Part shown: piece after piece, positions 1 to 5,689 of the stretch
Position numbering within the stretch: position 1 is the first letter of the stretch
Layout of the letters: the number at the start of each line of letters is the position of its first letter
NCBI GenBank assembly: GCA_964606015.1
Contig: CAZSEZ010000195.1
Span: 1 to 7,546, forward strand
Direction of reading: 5' to 3'
Source: Hyella sp964606015
GTDB taxonomy: Bacteria > Cyanobacteriota > Cyanobacteriia > Cyanobacteriales > Xenococcaceae
DNA: 7,546 nt
Made by a program: the position numbers and the translations under genes
The notes under the pieces: model-generated
What the model was told of the DNA's origin: nothing
What the model saw: the letters and a program-made list of their open reading frames with translations, nothing else
Databases searched by the model: none

Positions 1-12
1 CTTGCAAAAATG

Positions 13-37
13 ATTAAGTAAAGTTAACTTTTTTAAT
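13..37 (+). terminator. Weak A/T-rich hairpin, possible terminator of an upstream gene
   Basis: The arms at 13-23 and 28-37 can pair over about ten base pairs, with one G-U pair and one bulged T, around a TTAA loop. The centre is a perfect 12-bp palindrome AAAGTTAACTTT. The 3' arm contains a run of six T. A stop codon TAA at 19-21 is in frame with the window's left edge, so this could be the end of an upstream gene, but only six codons are visible. The stem has almost no G-C pairs, so termination strength is doubtful. Confidence 0.2.
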
Positions 38-77
38 GTACAGTCTATCAAGATACGTGGCCTCTCGCATCTAGTAG

Positions 78-120
78 CTTATATCTGAGAGTTGTTAGTG
101 AAGTGAGTGTACTTATATCT
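78..120 (+). repeat. Two direct copies of CTTATATCT upstream of clpS
   Basis: The 9-mer CTTATATCT occurs at 78-86 and 112-120, with starts 34 bp apart, in the leader of the clpS pair. The spacing is close to three helical turns, so a binding site for a regulator is conceivable. In AT-rich DNA a chance repeat of this length is also plausible. No promoter with both a good -35 and -10 box is recognisable between here and the gene. Confidence 0.2.
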
Positions 121-218
121 AAAGACAAGATAAATTTACTTTGGAAACAGCAAATATCGACTCAAAATATAGATTTTCAAAGCCACTAAAATTTAAAAAA
201 TATACGAAATAATACAAA

Positions 219-224
219 AAGGAG
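219..224 (+). promoter_or_regulatory. Shine-Dalgarno site of the first clpS gene
   Basis: AAGGAG lies ten bases before the GTG at 235. It is the strongest ribosome binding site in the window and is what fixes GTG as the start of the first clpS gene, since no ATG is available in frame before the conserved domain. Confidence 0.75.
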
Positions 225-234
225 ATTAAAAAAC

Positions 235-528
235 GTGACATTGGGGATTTCCATTGCCAAGAAAAGCTCTACAGAAAGTAAGCGCAAATTTGCACCACGC
301 TATAAAGTGTTACTGCATAACGATGACTTTAATACTAGGGATTATGTCGTGGAGGCTTTGATGAAAACTGTCGCAGGAATGAGTGAAACTCAGGCGATCG
401 CAATCATGATGGAAGCTCACAACACAGGAGTCGGTTTAGTAATTACCTGTGCATTAGAACACGCAGAATTTTATTGTGAGAACCTGCAAGCTTATGGCTT
501 GACTAGTACTATCGAACCTGATGAATAG
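235..528 (+). CDS. clpS: ClpS1-type Clp protease adaptor
   Basis: This 97-residue protein belongs to the ClpS family, which binds proteins with destabilising N-terminal residues and hands them to the Clp chaperone (ClpC in cyanobacteria) for degradation in the cytoplasm. A short basic N-terminal tail (about 1-20) precedes the core. The family signature LHNDDFN is at 27-33, with the substrate-binding Asn29 and Asp30, and the pocket His is His62 in MEAHNTG. The residue equivalent to the E. coli gatekeeper Met40 is Arg35, as I recall for plastid ClpS1 proteins; the C-terminal STIEPDE also resembles that group. The start is GTG, supported by a good AAGGAG ten bases upstream. Its 3' end overlaps the next clpS by 8 bp. 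Family assignment is very firm; the ClpS1 subtype is inferred from the Arg and the tail. Confidence 0.95.
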   Translation: MTLGISIAKKSSTESKRKFAPRYKVLLHNDDFNTRDYVVEALMKTVAGMSETQAIAIMMEAHNTGVGLVITCALEHAEFYCENLQAYGLTSTIEPDE

Positions 529-775
529 AGTTTCAGAAGCTACCAACCAGTACAGACTGTTTTTACACAACGATGATTTCAACTCAATGGAGTATGTCCT
601 AAAGACCTTGGTTGATATTGTTCCAGAACTAACCACTCCACAAGCAGTTAACGCTATGATGGAGGCTCATCATGCAGGAGTGGGCCTGATTGTGGTTTGT
701 GATGTTGCAACTGCTAAATCTTACTGTGAAGCTTTGTGCGATCGCGAATTGAGTGTCACTATTGAACCCAATTAA
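521..775 (+). CDS. clpS: Second ClpS-family adaptor (ClpS2-like)
   Basis: This 84-residue protein is a second ClpS adaptor, consisting almost only of the core domain, with a ten-residue N-terminal tail. LHNDDFN at 15-21 carries Asn17 and Asp18, Met23 sits at the gatekeeper position, and His50 lies in MEAHHAG. The canonical Met suggests a substrate preference different from its neighbour's. Both paralogs share a spacing one residue longer than E. coli ClpS between the Asn-Asp pair and the His. The start ATG lies inside the last codons of the first clpS gene and has no visible Shine-Dalgarno sequence, so translation is probably coupled to the upstream gene. A HIP1 octamer lies within the gene at 738-745. 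Cyanobacteria are known to have ClpS1 and ClpS2; the name ClpS2 here is inferred by exclusion, not proven. Confidence 0.92.
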   Translation: MNRVSEATNQYRLFLHNDDFNSMEYVLKTLVDIVPELTTPQAVNAMMEAHHAGVGLIVVCDVATAKSYCEALCDRELSVTIEPN

Positions 776-1773
776 GTGTAAAGATTTGCGACATACTCGC
801 CGTAACCATTGAATGGGAGAGTCTCTTTGATTTCCCAAGAAATACCAGGACCTTTGCTAATAAATTTTTCTGTGGCTTGTGACCAACGGGGATGTGGCTT
901 ACTAGGGTTGACGTTGGCCTCAAAGTCATACTCGCGAGAATCAATAGTATTCCAGTAGGTAGCAGGTTGTTCAGCAACGAACTCTACTTTCACGATAGAT
1001 TTGGCTCCCTTAAAGCCATACTTCCAAGGTATGACCATTCTCAAAGGTGCGCCGTGCTGTTTCGGTAGATCGTGTCCGTAAATACCTACTGCAAAGAAAG
1101 CTAAATCGTTGGCCATCTCTTCAATACGTAGGCCTTCTTGGTATGGCCAAGGTAAGGAACCAAAATGAAACTGAGGCCCTCTAGTTATTTCGGGGTCATA
1201 AAAGGTAGTAAAACGCACAAATTTGGCTTTTGAGGTCGGTTCAACTGCTGCAATTAGTTTGTTCATGGGAAAACCGATCCAGGGTAAAACCATTGACCAA
1301 GCTTCGACGCAGCGAAAACGATAGACTCTTTCTTCTAAGGGAAATTCTTTTTTGATTTCATCGATTGTATAGGTACGAGGATTGTTGACTAAACCTGTTA
1401 CTTCTACTTTCCAGTTTTCTGTAGGTAGCTCTTGCGCATCCAGCCAAATTGCCTTGGTGCTACCAAACTCATAAAAATTATTGTATTGGCCTGCTACTTT
1501 GCGATCAGCGATTGGGCGATTAATTTTAGAAAAGGCAGGATTTTTGGTAAAAGATTTTATCGAGGGTAAGTTGAGGCTTTTCTCTAAGGCAGTCTCCAAT
1601 TTGGATTCTCCTCCTGAAGTAGTTTGTTGGCAACCTGCTAAAGGAAGAACGCTGGCACCAATCGAGGCTCCTACCAAAGTTTTAATAAACTGGCGTCGGT
1701 TCCAGTAAAGATTTTCAGATGTAACTTGATTGTCTGGAACATTCCAGATTTTGGGGATACGAATCAAAACCAT
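772..1773 (-). CDS. msrP: MsrP (YedY), molybdopterin protein-methionine-sulfoxide reductase, exported by Tat, probable lipoprotein
   Basis: This 333-residue protein matches the catalytic subunit of the MsrPQ system, which reduces methionine sulfoxide in proteins outside the cytoplasm using a molybdenum cofactor. A twin-arginine signal, NRRQFIK, is at 25-31, followed by a hydrophobic stretch to about 46. YNNFYEFG (97-104) and YRFRCVEAWS (151-160) are family hallmarks; Cys155 is the expected molybdenum ligand. PWKYGFKG (249-256) and HPRWSQATE (294-302) also match E. coli MsrP as I recall it. Unlike the E. coli protein, the signal ends in a lipobox-like LAGC (45-48) and a Gln/Thr/Ser/Gly linker, suggesting a lipid-anchored enzyme. 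The start has only a distant GGAG (15 bases), but the residues before the Tat motif also resemble the E. coli N terminus. No msrQ lies in the window. The stop overlaps that of clpS on the other strand. Confidence 0.96.
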   Translation of the reverse strand: MVLIRIPKIWNVPDNQVTSENLYWNRRQFIKTLVGASIGASVLPLAGCQQTTSGGESKLETALEKSLNLPSIKSFTKNPAFSKINRPIADRKVAGQYNNFYEFGSTKAIWLDAQELPTENWKVEVTGLVNNPRTYTIDEIKKEFPLEERVYRFRCVEAWSMVLPWIGFPMNKLIAAVEPTSKAKFVRFTTFYDPEITRGPQFHFGSLPWPYQEGLRIEEMANDLAFFAVGIYGHDLPKQHGAPLRMVIPWKYGFKGAKSIVKVEFVAEQPATYWNTIDSREYDFEANVNPSKPHPRWSQATEKFISKGPGISWEIKETLPFNGYGEYVANLYT

Positions 1774-1811
1774 TTGCTACTTTTACTACTCCGAATGTTT
1801 GTTGTCTCTAA

Positions 1812-1847
1812 TCTCTCAACGCTTTGCATGAAGGTTTTTTTGAGAGA
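1812..1847. repeat. 8-bp inverted repeat between carA and msrP
   Basis: TCTCTCAA (1812-1819) and TTGAGAGA (1840-1847) are perfect inverted copies separated by 20 bases. They lie 39 bp upstream of the msrP start and downstream of the carA stop. Neither strand shows a T run immediately after the 3' arm, so it is not a typical terminator. It could be an operator or leader hairpin of msrP, or chance. Confidence 0.3.
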
Positions 1848-1900
1848 AAATACTAATAATGACGAGAAATTAGTGTTTCTTAATTAATAAGTAATGAGTA

Positions 1901-3022
1901 TCAACCACCCATCATTGTGACAAATTGTTCAAATAAATAGTCGGCATCGTGAGGTCCAGGACTAGCTTCGGGATGATATTGAACAGAAAAGAAGGGTAGA
2001 GTCTTATGACGGAGTCCGGCTACAGTTCGATCATTGAGATTAAGGTGAGTAATTTCTACTTCTGCACTTAAAGAATCAGGCGCGATCGCAAATCCATGAT
2101 TTTGGCTGGTAATTTCTACTTTCTTTTGTTCTAGGCCAGCAGGTTGGTTGAGTCCTCGGTGTCCGAATTTGAGCTTAAAGGTTTCAGCTCCTAAGGATAA
2201 ACCTAGAATCTGGTGTCCCATACAGATCCCAAAAGTGGGCTTAGCTAGTTTGAGTAATTCTTTGGTGAGAGCAATGCCTTCGGTAACAGCCGCAGGATCA
2301 CCAGGGCCATTGGAGAGAAAAATGCCATCAGGTTCATATGCCAAAATTTCTTCCACGGTGCTACTAGCGGGCACCACTACAACTCTGCAACCATAACTAG
2401 CCAAGCGACGCAAAATATTTCGCTTAACTCCAAAGTCGACAGCTACTACTGTATATTTTTGTTTTGATGAAGCGCTAGCAAATTCCCACTTGCGTTCAGT
2501 TTCTGTTGACCATTCATAAATTTCTGAGGTAGAAACTTCTTTGACTAGATTTAGTCCAGCCATTGAGGGAGCCTCTTGTACCAGGGTTAATAATCTTTGG
2601 GGATCGAGAATTTCAGTGGATATTGCCCCATTAATGGCTCCTAGAGAGCGAATTTTGCGCGTTAATGCACGAGTATCAATTCCATAAATACCAGGAATTT
2701 TATGTTCTTTGAGGTAATCAGGTAAGGATTGAGTTGAGCGCCAGTTGCTAGGACGATAAGTGATATTGCGCGCGATCGTCCCTTTTACCTGAGGTTTGGT
2801 GGATTCTTCATCTTCTGAATTAACCCCTGTATTCCCTAATTCTGGGTAAGTAAAGGTGACAATTTGCCCTAAATAACTAGGATCGGTTAAAACCTCCTGA
2901 TAGCCAGTCATGCCTGTGTTAAAAACAACTTCTCCCACCACAGTGCCAGTAGCACCAAAGGACCAGCCAGTATAAGTAGTGCCATCTGCCAGCACCAGTA
3001 AAGCTTGTTCTCTCTGCCTCAT
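1901..3022 (-). CDS. carA: Carbamoyl-phosphate synthase small (glutaminase) subunit
   Basis: CarA hydrolyses glutamine and channels ammonia to CarB, which makes carbamoyl phosphate for arginine and pyrimidine synthesis. From the ATG at 3022 the protein has 373 residues, the usual family length. The N-terminal CPSase domain contains FNTGMTGYQEVLTDPSY and GIDTRALTRKIR. The class I glutamine amidotransferase domain follows, with LSNGPGDP, the nucleophile Cys267 in GICMGHQ, and His350 and Glu352 in QYHPEASPGP, so the triad is intact. The frame stays open to a TTG at 3058 (12 more residues), but the ATG gives an N terminus (MRQREQALLVLADGT) of typical form and has AGGGG 12 bases upstream. A HIP1 octamer lies at 2082-2089. 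carB is not in the window. msrP follows on the same strand after more than 120 bp with no clear terminator. Confidence 0.97.
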   Translation of the reverse strand: MRQREQALLVLADGTTYTGWSFGATGTVVGEVVFNTGMTGYQEVLTDPSYLGQIVTFTYPELGNTGVNSEDEESTKPQVKGTIARNITYRPSNWRSTQSLPDYLKEHKIPGIYGIDTRALTRKIRSLGAINGAISTEILDPQRLLTLVQEAPSMAGLNLVKEVSTSEIYEWSTETERKWEFASASSKQKYTVVAVDFGVKRNILRRLASYGCRVVVVPASSTVEEILAYEPDGIFLSNGPGDPAAVTEGIALTKELLKLAKPTFGICMGHQILGLSLGAETFKLKFGHRGLNQPAGLEQKKVEITSQNHGFAIAPDSLSAEVEITHLNLNDRTVAGLRHKTLPFFSVQYHPEASPGPHDADYLFEQFVTMMGG

Positions 3023-3223
3023 GTTTCTAAAACATCCCCTACTTTTGGTGATTCCCAACAGACTAATTTATCAGTTATTCATGCCTAGTTCTATCTTTAA
3101 ATCGCTTAATAACAGAATTTTAAGCTCATATTCTATTACTTGACGCTATCATAAGGGAGTTTGGCGAAAATACACCTACTTTTGCCTAAGCTTGCAATTA
3201 CCATCTGAGTTAAGAGCTAATCT
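3023..3223. other. Divergent intergenic region between carA and the HTH gene
   Basis: Because the flanking genes diverge, this 201-bp AT-rich stretch should hold both promoters. A TTGACG at 3140-3145 on the plus strand is a plausible -35 box, but no good -10 lies at the usual spacing (AAAATA at 3167-3172 is 21 bases away). I see no NtcA-type GTA-N8-TAC site and no riboswitch-like fold. The stretch just before the plus-strand start carries AGAGCTAA (3213-3220), an octamer that recurs at 4252-4259. Confidence 0.4.
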
Positions 3224-4237
3224 ATGAGTCCTAGAAAATTGACAGAAGATGATAAACAATCAATGTTGAAGATGTATCGCACCTCAACAGCTACGACTTC
3301 TACATTAGCAACTGAATTTGGGGTAAGCAGTTCTACCGTTAGTCGGTTTCTTAAAAATAGTCTTTCTACAGAAGAGTATGAAGACTTAATTCAGCAGAAA
3401 CGTTTGGCTCGTACTACTAAAGGTGAAGTAAGAAAAGCAGCTAAGCAGGTAAAATCCCGAAAGTCTTCTAAACCGAAAATCGCTAAGCAAGAACCAGAAG
3501 CAGCAGAATTATTCACAGCTATTGAACAAATTTCTGAAGTTGAAGCAGACAGTGAAACTAAGTCTGAAGTGAAATCAACTAGTAAGAGAGTGCGTCGTCG
3601 TCGTTCTCGTAAGAAAGAAGTGACTCCAAAAATAGTTAAAGAAGCTGAGGTAGTAGAGCAAGTAGAAGTAGAAACACCAGAGTCAAAAGCTACAACCGAC
3701 ACCAAACCTCTAATTAAAGCAGTTATAACCCTGGAAAAAGACACTGTGAAACTTGCAGAAGAAGAGCCTGAAATTGAAGACGATGATGAAGAAGTAGATG
3801 TCTCAACTGTTAGTGCTATGTTGGGAGAGGAAGAAGATTTTGATGATGATGACGATGATGATGGGGATGATGATGATGGGGATGATGATGAAGTAGATTA
3901 TCTTCATACAAGCTCTCAGAATATCCTGGAAATTTTACCTTTAGCTTCGGCTTCTTTCCCCCGTACTTGTTATTTGGTAGTAGATAGGGCAGCAGAGTTA
4001 ATTGTAAAACCACTTCAAGATTTCGCTGATTTGGGGGCAATTCCTGAAGCGGAAACTCAACAAAAAACCTTACCTGTTTTTGATAACCACAGAGTTGCTA
4101 AGCGCTTCTCTCATCGGCGAGAAAAAGTTATTAAAGTGCCTAATGGCAAAATGTTACAGAAAACTTCTTCCTATCTCTATGACAAAGGAATTACTCGGTT
4201 GTTGATTCGTGGCCAAATTTATGAAATCAATGAGTAG
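3224..4237 (+). CDS. Conserved cyanobacterial-type protein: N-terminal HTH, acidic/basic disordered linker, C-terminal domain of unknown function
   Basis: I do not recognise a named gene. The 337-residue product has three parts. Residues about 5-45 (ending VSSSTVSRFLKNS) form a helix-turn-helix of the kind found at the start of IS630-like transposases, but no catalytic transposase domain follows. Residues about 60-225 are low complexity: Lys/Arg-rich segments (KRVRRRRSRKK, 121-131), then Glu-rich, then a nearly pure Asp run with two Gly (205-222). Residues about 235-337 are compact and look conserved (LPLASASFPRTCYLVVDRAAEL; LPVFDNHRVAKRFS; VIKVPNGKMLQK; ITRLLIRGQIYEIN), and from memory similar domains occur in cyanobacterial proteins of unknown function. 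A DNA- or RNA-binding regulator or nucleoid-associated role is inference. Translation signals are weak. The oxidase gene follows after 77 bp on the same strand. Confidence 0.88.
   Translation: MSPRKLTEDDKQSMLKMYRTSTATTSTLATEFGVSSSTVSRFLKNSLSTEEYEDLIQQKRLARTTKGEVRKAAKQVKSRKSSKPKIAKQEPEAAELFTAIEQISEVEADSETKSEVKSTSKRVRRRRSRKKEVTPKIVKEAEVVEQVEVETPESKATTDTKPLIKAVITLEKDTVKLAEEEPEIEDDDEEVDVSTVSAMLGEEEDFDDDDDDDGDDDDGDDDEVDYLHTSSQNILEILPLASASFPRTCYLVVDRAAELIVKPLQDFADLGAIPEAETQQKTLPVFDNHRVAKRFSHRREKVIKVPNGKMLQKTSSYLYDKGITRLLIRGQIYEINE
3842..3889 (+). repeat. In-frame GAT triplet tract encoding Asp/Gly run
   Basis: Sixteen codons, nearly all GAT with one GAC and two GGG, encode seven Asp, Gly, four Asp, Gly and three Asp (residues 207-222 of the HTH protein). 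Near-identical GATGATGATGGG units suggest growth by slippage. The frame stays intact. The opposite strand reads as a His/Pro-rich open frame, an artefact of this repeat. Confidence 0.8.
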
Positions 4238-4251
4238 TGAAATAGGAGCTG

Positions 4252-4284
4252 AGAGCTAAAGCTAAGCTGTTGATCTCTAGCTCT
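4252..4284 (+). repeat. AGCT-rich inverted repeat between the HTH gene and the oxidase gene
   Basis: AGAGCTA (4252-4258) and TAGCTCT (4278-4284) are perfect inverted copies around a 19-base loop that itself contains repeated AGCT units, and a TCTAG/CTAGA pair sits at 4276-4287. No T run follows, so an intrinsic terminator is not supported. It may structure a shared transcript or be a remnant of a short intergenic repeat; AGAGCTAA also occurs at 3213-3220 just before the preceding gene. Confidence 0.35.
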
Positions 4285-4314
4285 AGAAGGTCAGTTAGGG
4301 CAGATTGAGCAGGA

Positions 4315-5415
4315 ATGAAATATAGAGTAGCTATTGTTGGTTGTGGAGTGGTCGGAGCCACGATTGCTTATGAGCTGAGCTTGTCTCCAGAATTAGATAT
4401 TCGTGTCTTCGAAAAGAAAGTTCCTGCTTCAGGGGCAACAGGAGCAGCTCTAGGTCTGTTGATGGGGGTAATTAGTGGAAAAACTAAGGGCAGGGCTTGG
4501 CATCTTCGAGAAAATAGTTTGCAACGCTATCCGAGCTTAATCGCCGAAATTGAGTCTAAAACTGGGATAGAAGTTCCTGTAAATCATGATGGTTTGCTGA
4601 AACTTTTGTTTGCAGGGGACAAAAGCGAAAAATGGCAAAAGCTTCAGCAAGTTCGGGATCGACAAGGTTGGAATCTAGAACTCTGGACTGTAGAGAAACT
4701 ATTAGAAAAATGTCCTAGTATTAGCTCAGAGGAGTTAACTGGTGCTGTATATTCTCCCCAAGATACTCAGATTCAGCCTCAAATTCTCACTGAAACTTTA
4801 GTCAAAGCAGCTAGCCTCAATGGAGTTGATTTTGATTTTGGTACGGAGGTTATGGCTTTTGCTGGTAGCGATCAAGCAAGACTCAAACAAATTACTACCA
4901 GCCAAGGAGCAGTTGAGTTTGATTACCTGATTGTAACGGCTGGTTTAGGAGCAACACTTCTAACTTCTGAACTCAAGGAAAGTTTGGATATTCGTCCTGT
5001 TCTGGGACAAGCAACTCAAATTCAACTAAAGCAAGAATTAGGCGCTGCTGATTTTGAGCCTGTGATTACGGGTAATGATATTCATCTTGTCCCTCTTGGT
5101 AACAAACAATACTGGCTAGGGGCTACTGTAGAATTCCCTGATGAATCTGGATTAGTCAGTGCAGATAGTTCTCTCTGGCAAGAAGTTCAACAAAAAGCTA
5201 TTGACTTTTGTCCTGCGATCGCAGAAGCGCAGATTCTTGAGCATTGGTCTGGTAAACGTCCTAGGCCATATGGACAGCCAGCTCCAGTTATTGGCAAGCT
5301 TGCCAATTATGAAGATGTGATTGTCGCAACTGCTCACTACCGTAACGGTGTTTTGCTCGCTCCTGGAACAGCTCAAGAAGTTATTAGTCTGTTACGGCAA
5401 GATGGTGTGTTGTAG
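4315..5415 (+). CDS. FAD-dependent oxidoreductase of the DAO family, glycine/D-amino-acid oxidase-like
   Basis: The 366-residue protein has the fold markers of the DAO (DadA/ThiO) flavoprotein family, which oxidises C-N bonds of amino acids or amines with FAD. The N-terminal dinucleotide-binding motif VGCGVVGA (8-15) has the GxGxxG glycines at 9, 11 and 14, with Glu33 at the end of the second strand to bind the ribose. SGATGAA (39-45) follows. The C terminus has GKRPRPYGQPAPVIG (313-327) and HYRNGVLLAPGTA (341-353), the latter strongly reminiscent of glycine oxidase ThiO. It ends without a ThiG domain, although cyanobacterial ThiO is, as I recall, often fused to ThiG, so a thiamine role is not assured. 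No signal peptide is visible, hence probably cytoplasmic. AGGA directly abuts the ATG, too close to act as a normal Shine-Dalgarno. Substrate is unknown. A HIP1 octamer lies at 5215-5222. Confidence 0.9.
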   Translation: MKYRVAIVGCGVVGATIAYELSLSPELDIRVFEKKVPASGATGAALGLLMGVISGKTKGRAWHLRENSLQRYPSLIAEIESKTGIEVPVNHDGLLKLLFAGDKSEKWQKLQQVRDRQGWNLELWTVEKLLEKCPSISSEELTGAVYSPQDTQIQPQILTETLVKAASLNGVDFDFGTEVMAFAGSDQARLKQITTSQGAVEFDYLIVTAGLGATLLTSELKESLDIRPVLGQATQIQLKQELGAADFEPVITGNDIHLVPLGNKQYWLGATVEFPDESGLVSADSSLWQEVQQKAIDFCPAIAEAQILEHWSGKRPRPYGQPAPVIGKLANYEDVIVATAHYRNGVLLAPGTAQEVISLLRQDGVL

Positions 5416-5540
5416 TTTGGGAAATGTGATGCGGAGCGCGATTAGTTAGTGATGGATGGCAAAGAGAGCGTTTTACTAATTCGGAATCACAGGGTAACAA
5501 GACTGTGAGTGAAGATAGGGTTAGCTATATGACTCTGCTT

Positions 5541-5554
5541 ATAAAAGGTTTTAT
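5541..5554. repeat. Short A/T palindrome in the convergent gap
   Basis: ATAAAAGGTTTTAT is a near-perfect palindrome with arms of six and a GG centre. It lies in the 274-bp non-coding gap between the ends of the oxidase gene and ychF. Its meaning is unknown; a two-base loop makes an RNA hairpin unlikely. Confidence 0.3.
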
Positions 5555-5601
5555 GCTGAGGAAAATCTTGATTGCGATCGTGTTTAATTATCATTACTAT
5601 C

Positions 5602-5629
5602 TTTGATTAATCTAATTAATAGAATCAAA
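5602..5629. terminator. Candidate weak bidirectional terminator hairpin between convergent genes
   Basis: TTTGATT (5602-5608) and AATCAAA (5623-5629) pair around a 14-base AT-rich loop that contains two ATTAAT copies. The location between two gene ends is right for a terminator serving both strands. The stem has only one G-C pair and no strong T run follows on either strand, so this is tentative. I see no small gene in 5416-5689. Confidence 0.25.
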
Positions 5630-5637
5630 AAGAAAGT

Positions 5638-5645
5638 GCGATCGC
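5638..5645. repeat. HIP1 octamer GCGATCGC, intergenic copy
   Basis: An exact copy of the highly iterated palindrome typical of many cyanobacterial genomes. Four more exact copies lie inside genes at 394-401, 738-745, 2082-2089 and 5215-5222. A near copy, GCGATCGT, is at 5574-5581 in the same gap. Confidence 0.85.
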
Positions 5646-5689
5646 ATTACAAGTTAGCAATGTGAGCCAACTAGGAAATAAGACTAAGA

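Noticed and set aside
454..977. Three overlapping minus-strand frames across the clpS pair and the end of msrP
   Set aside because: They are shadows of recognised ClpS and MsrP coding regions with no domain features.
1481..1708. 75-residue plus-strand frame
   Set aside because: Antisense to the MsrP signal and N-terminal region; no ribosome binding site or recognisable motif.
1860..1885. AGAAA/TTTCT hairpin as a carA terminator
   Set aside because: Arms of only five A/T-rich bases and no T tract after the stem on the minus strand.
772..3022. carA-msrP as a functional operon
   Set aside because: The genes are on the same strand, but the gap exceeds 120 bp and their roles are unrelated; co-transcription cannot be argued from the sequence.
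3224..3360. A mobile element suggested by the transposase-like HTH
   Set aside because: No DDE catalytic domain follows, no terminal inverted repeats or target duplication flank the gene, and its C-terminal domain is unrelated to transposases.
3391..3744. 117-residue minus-strand open frame, Ser/Thr/Arg rich
   Set aside because: It lies wholly inside the HTH gene, whose conserved ends and frame are convincing, and shows no family motif of its own.
3816..4040. His/Pro-rich open frame on the minus strand
   Set aside because: It is the antisense reading of the GAT repeat in the HTH gene; its composition is entirely explained by that repeat.
5449..5509. An 18-codon ORF starting with ATG in the convergent gap
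   Set aside because: Too short, no good ribosome binding site, no recognisable sequence.
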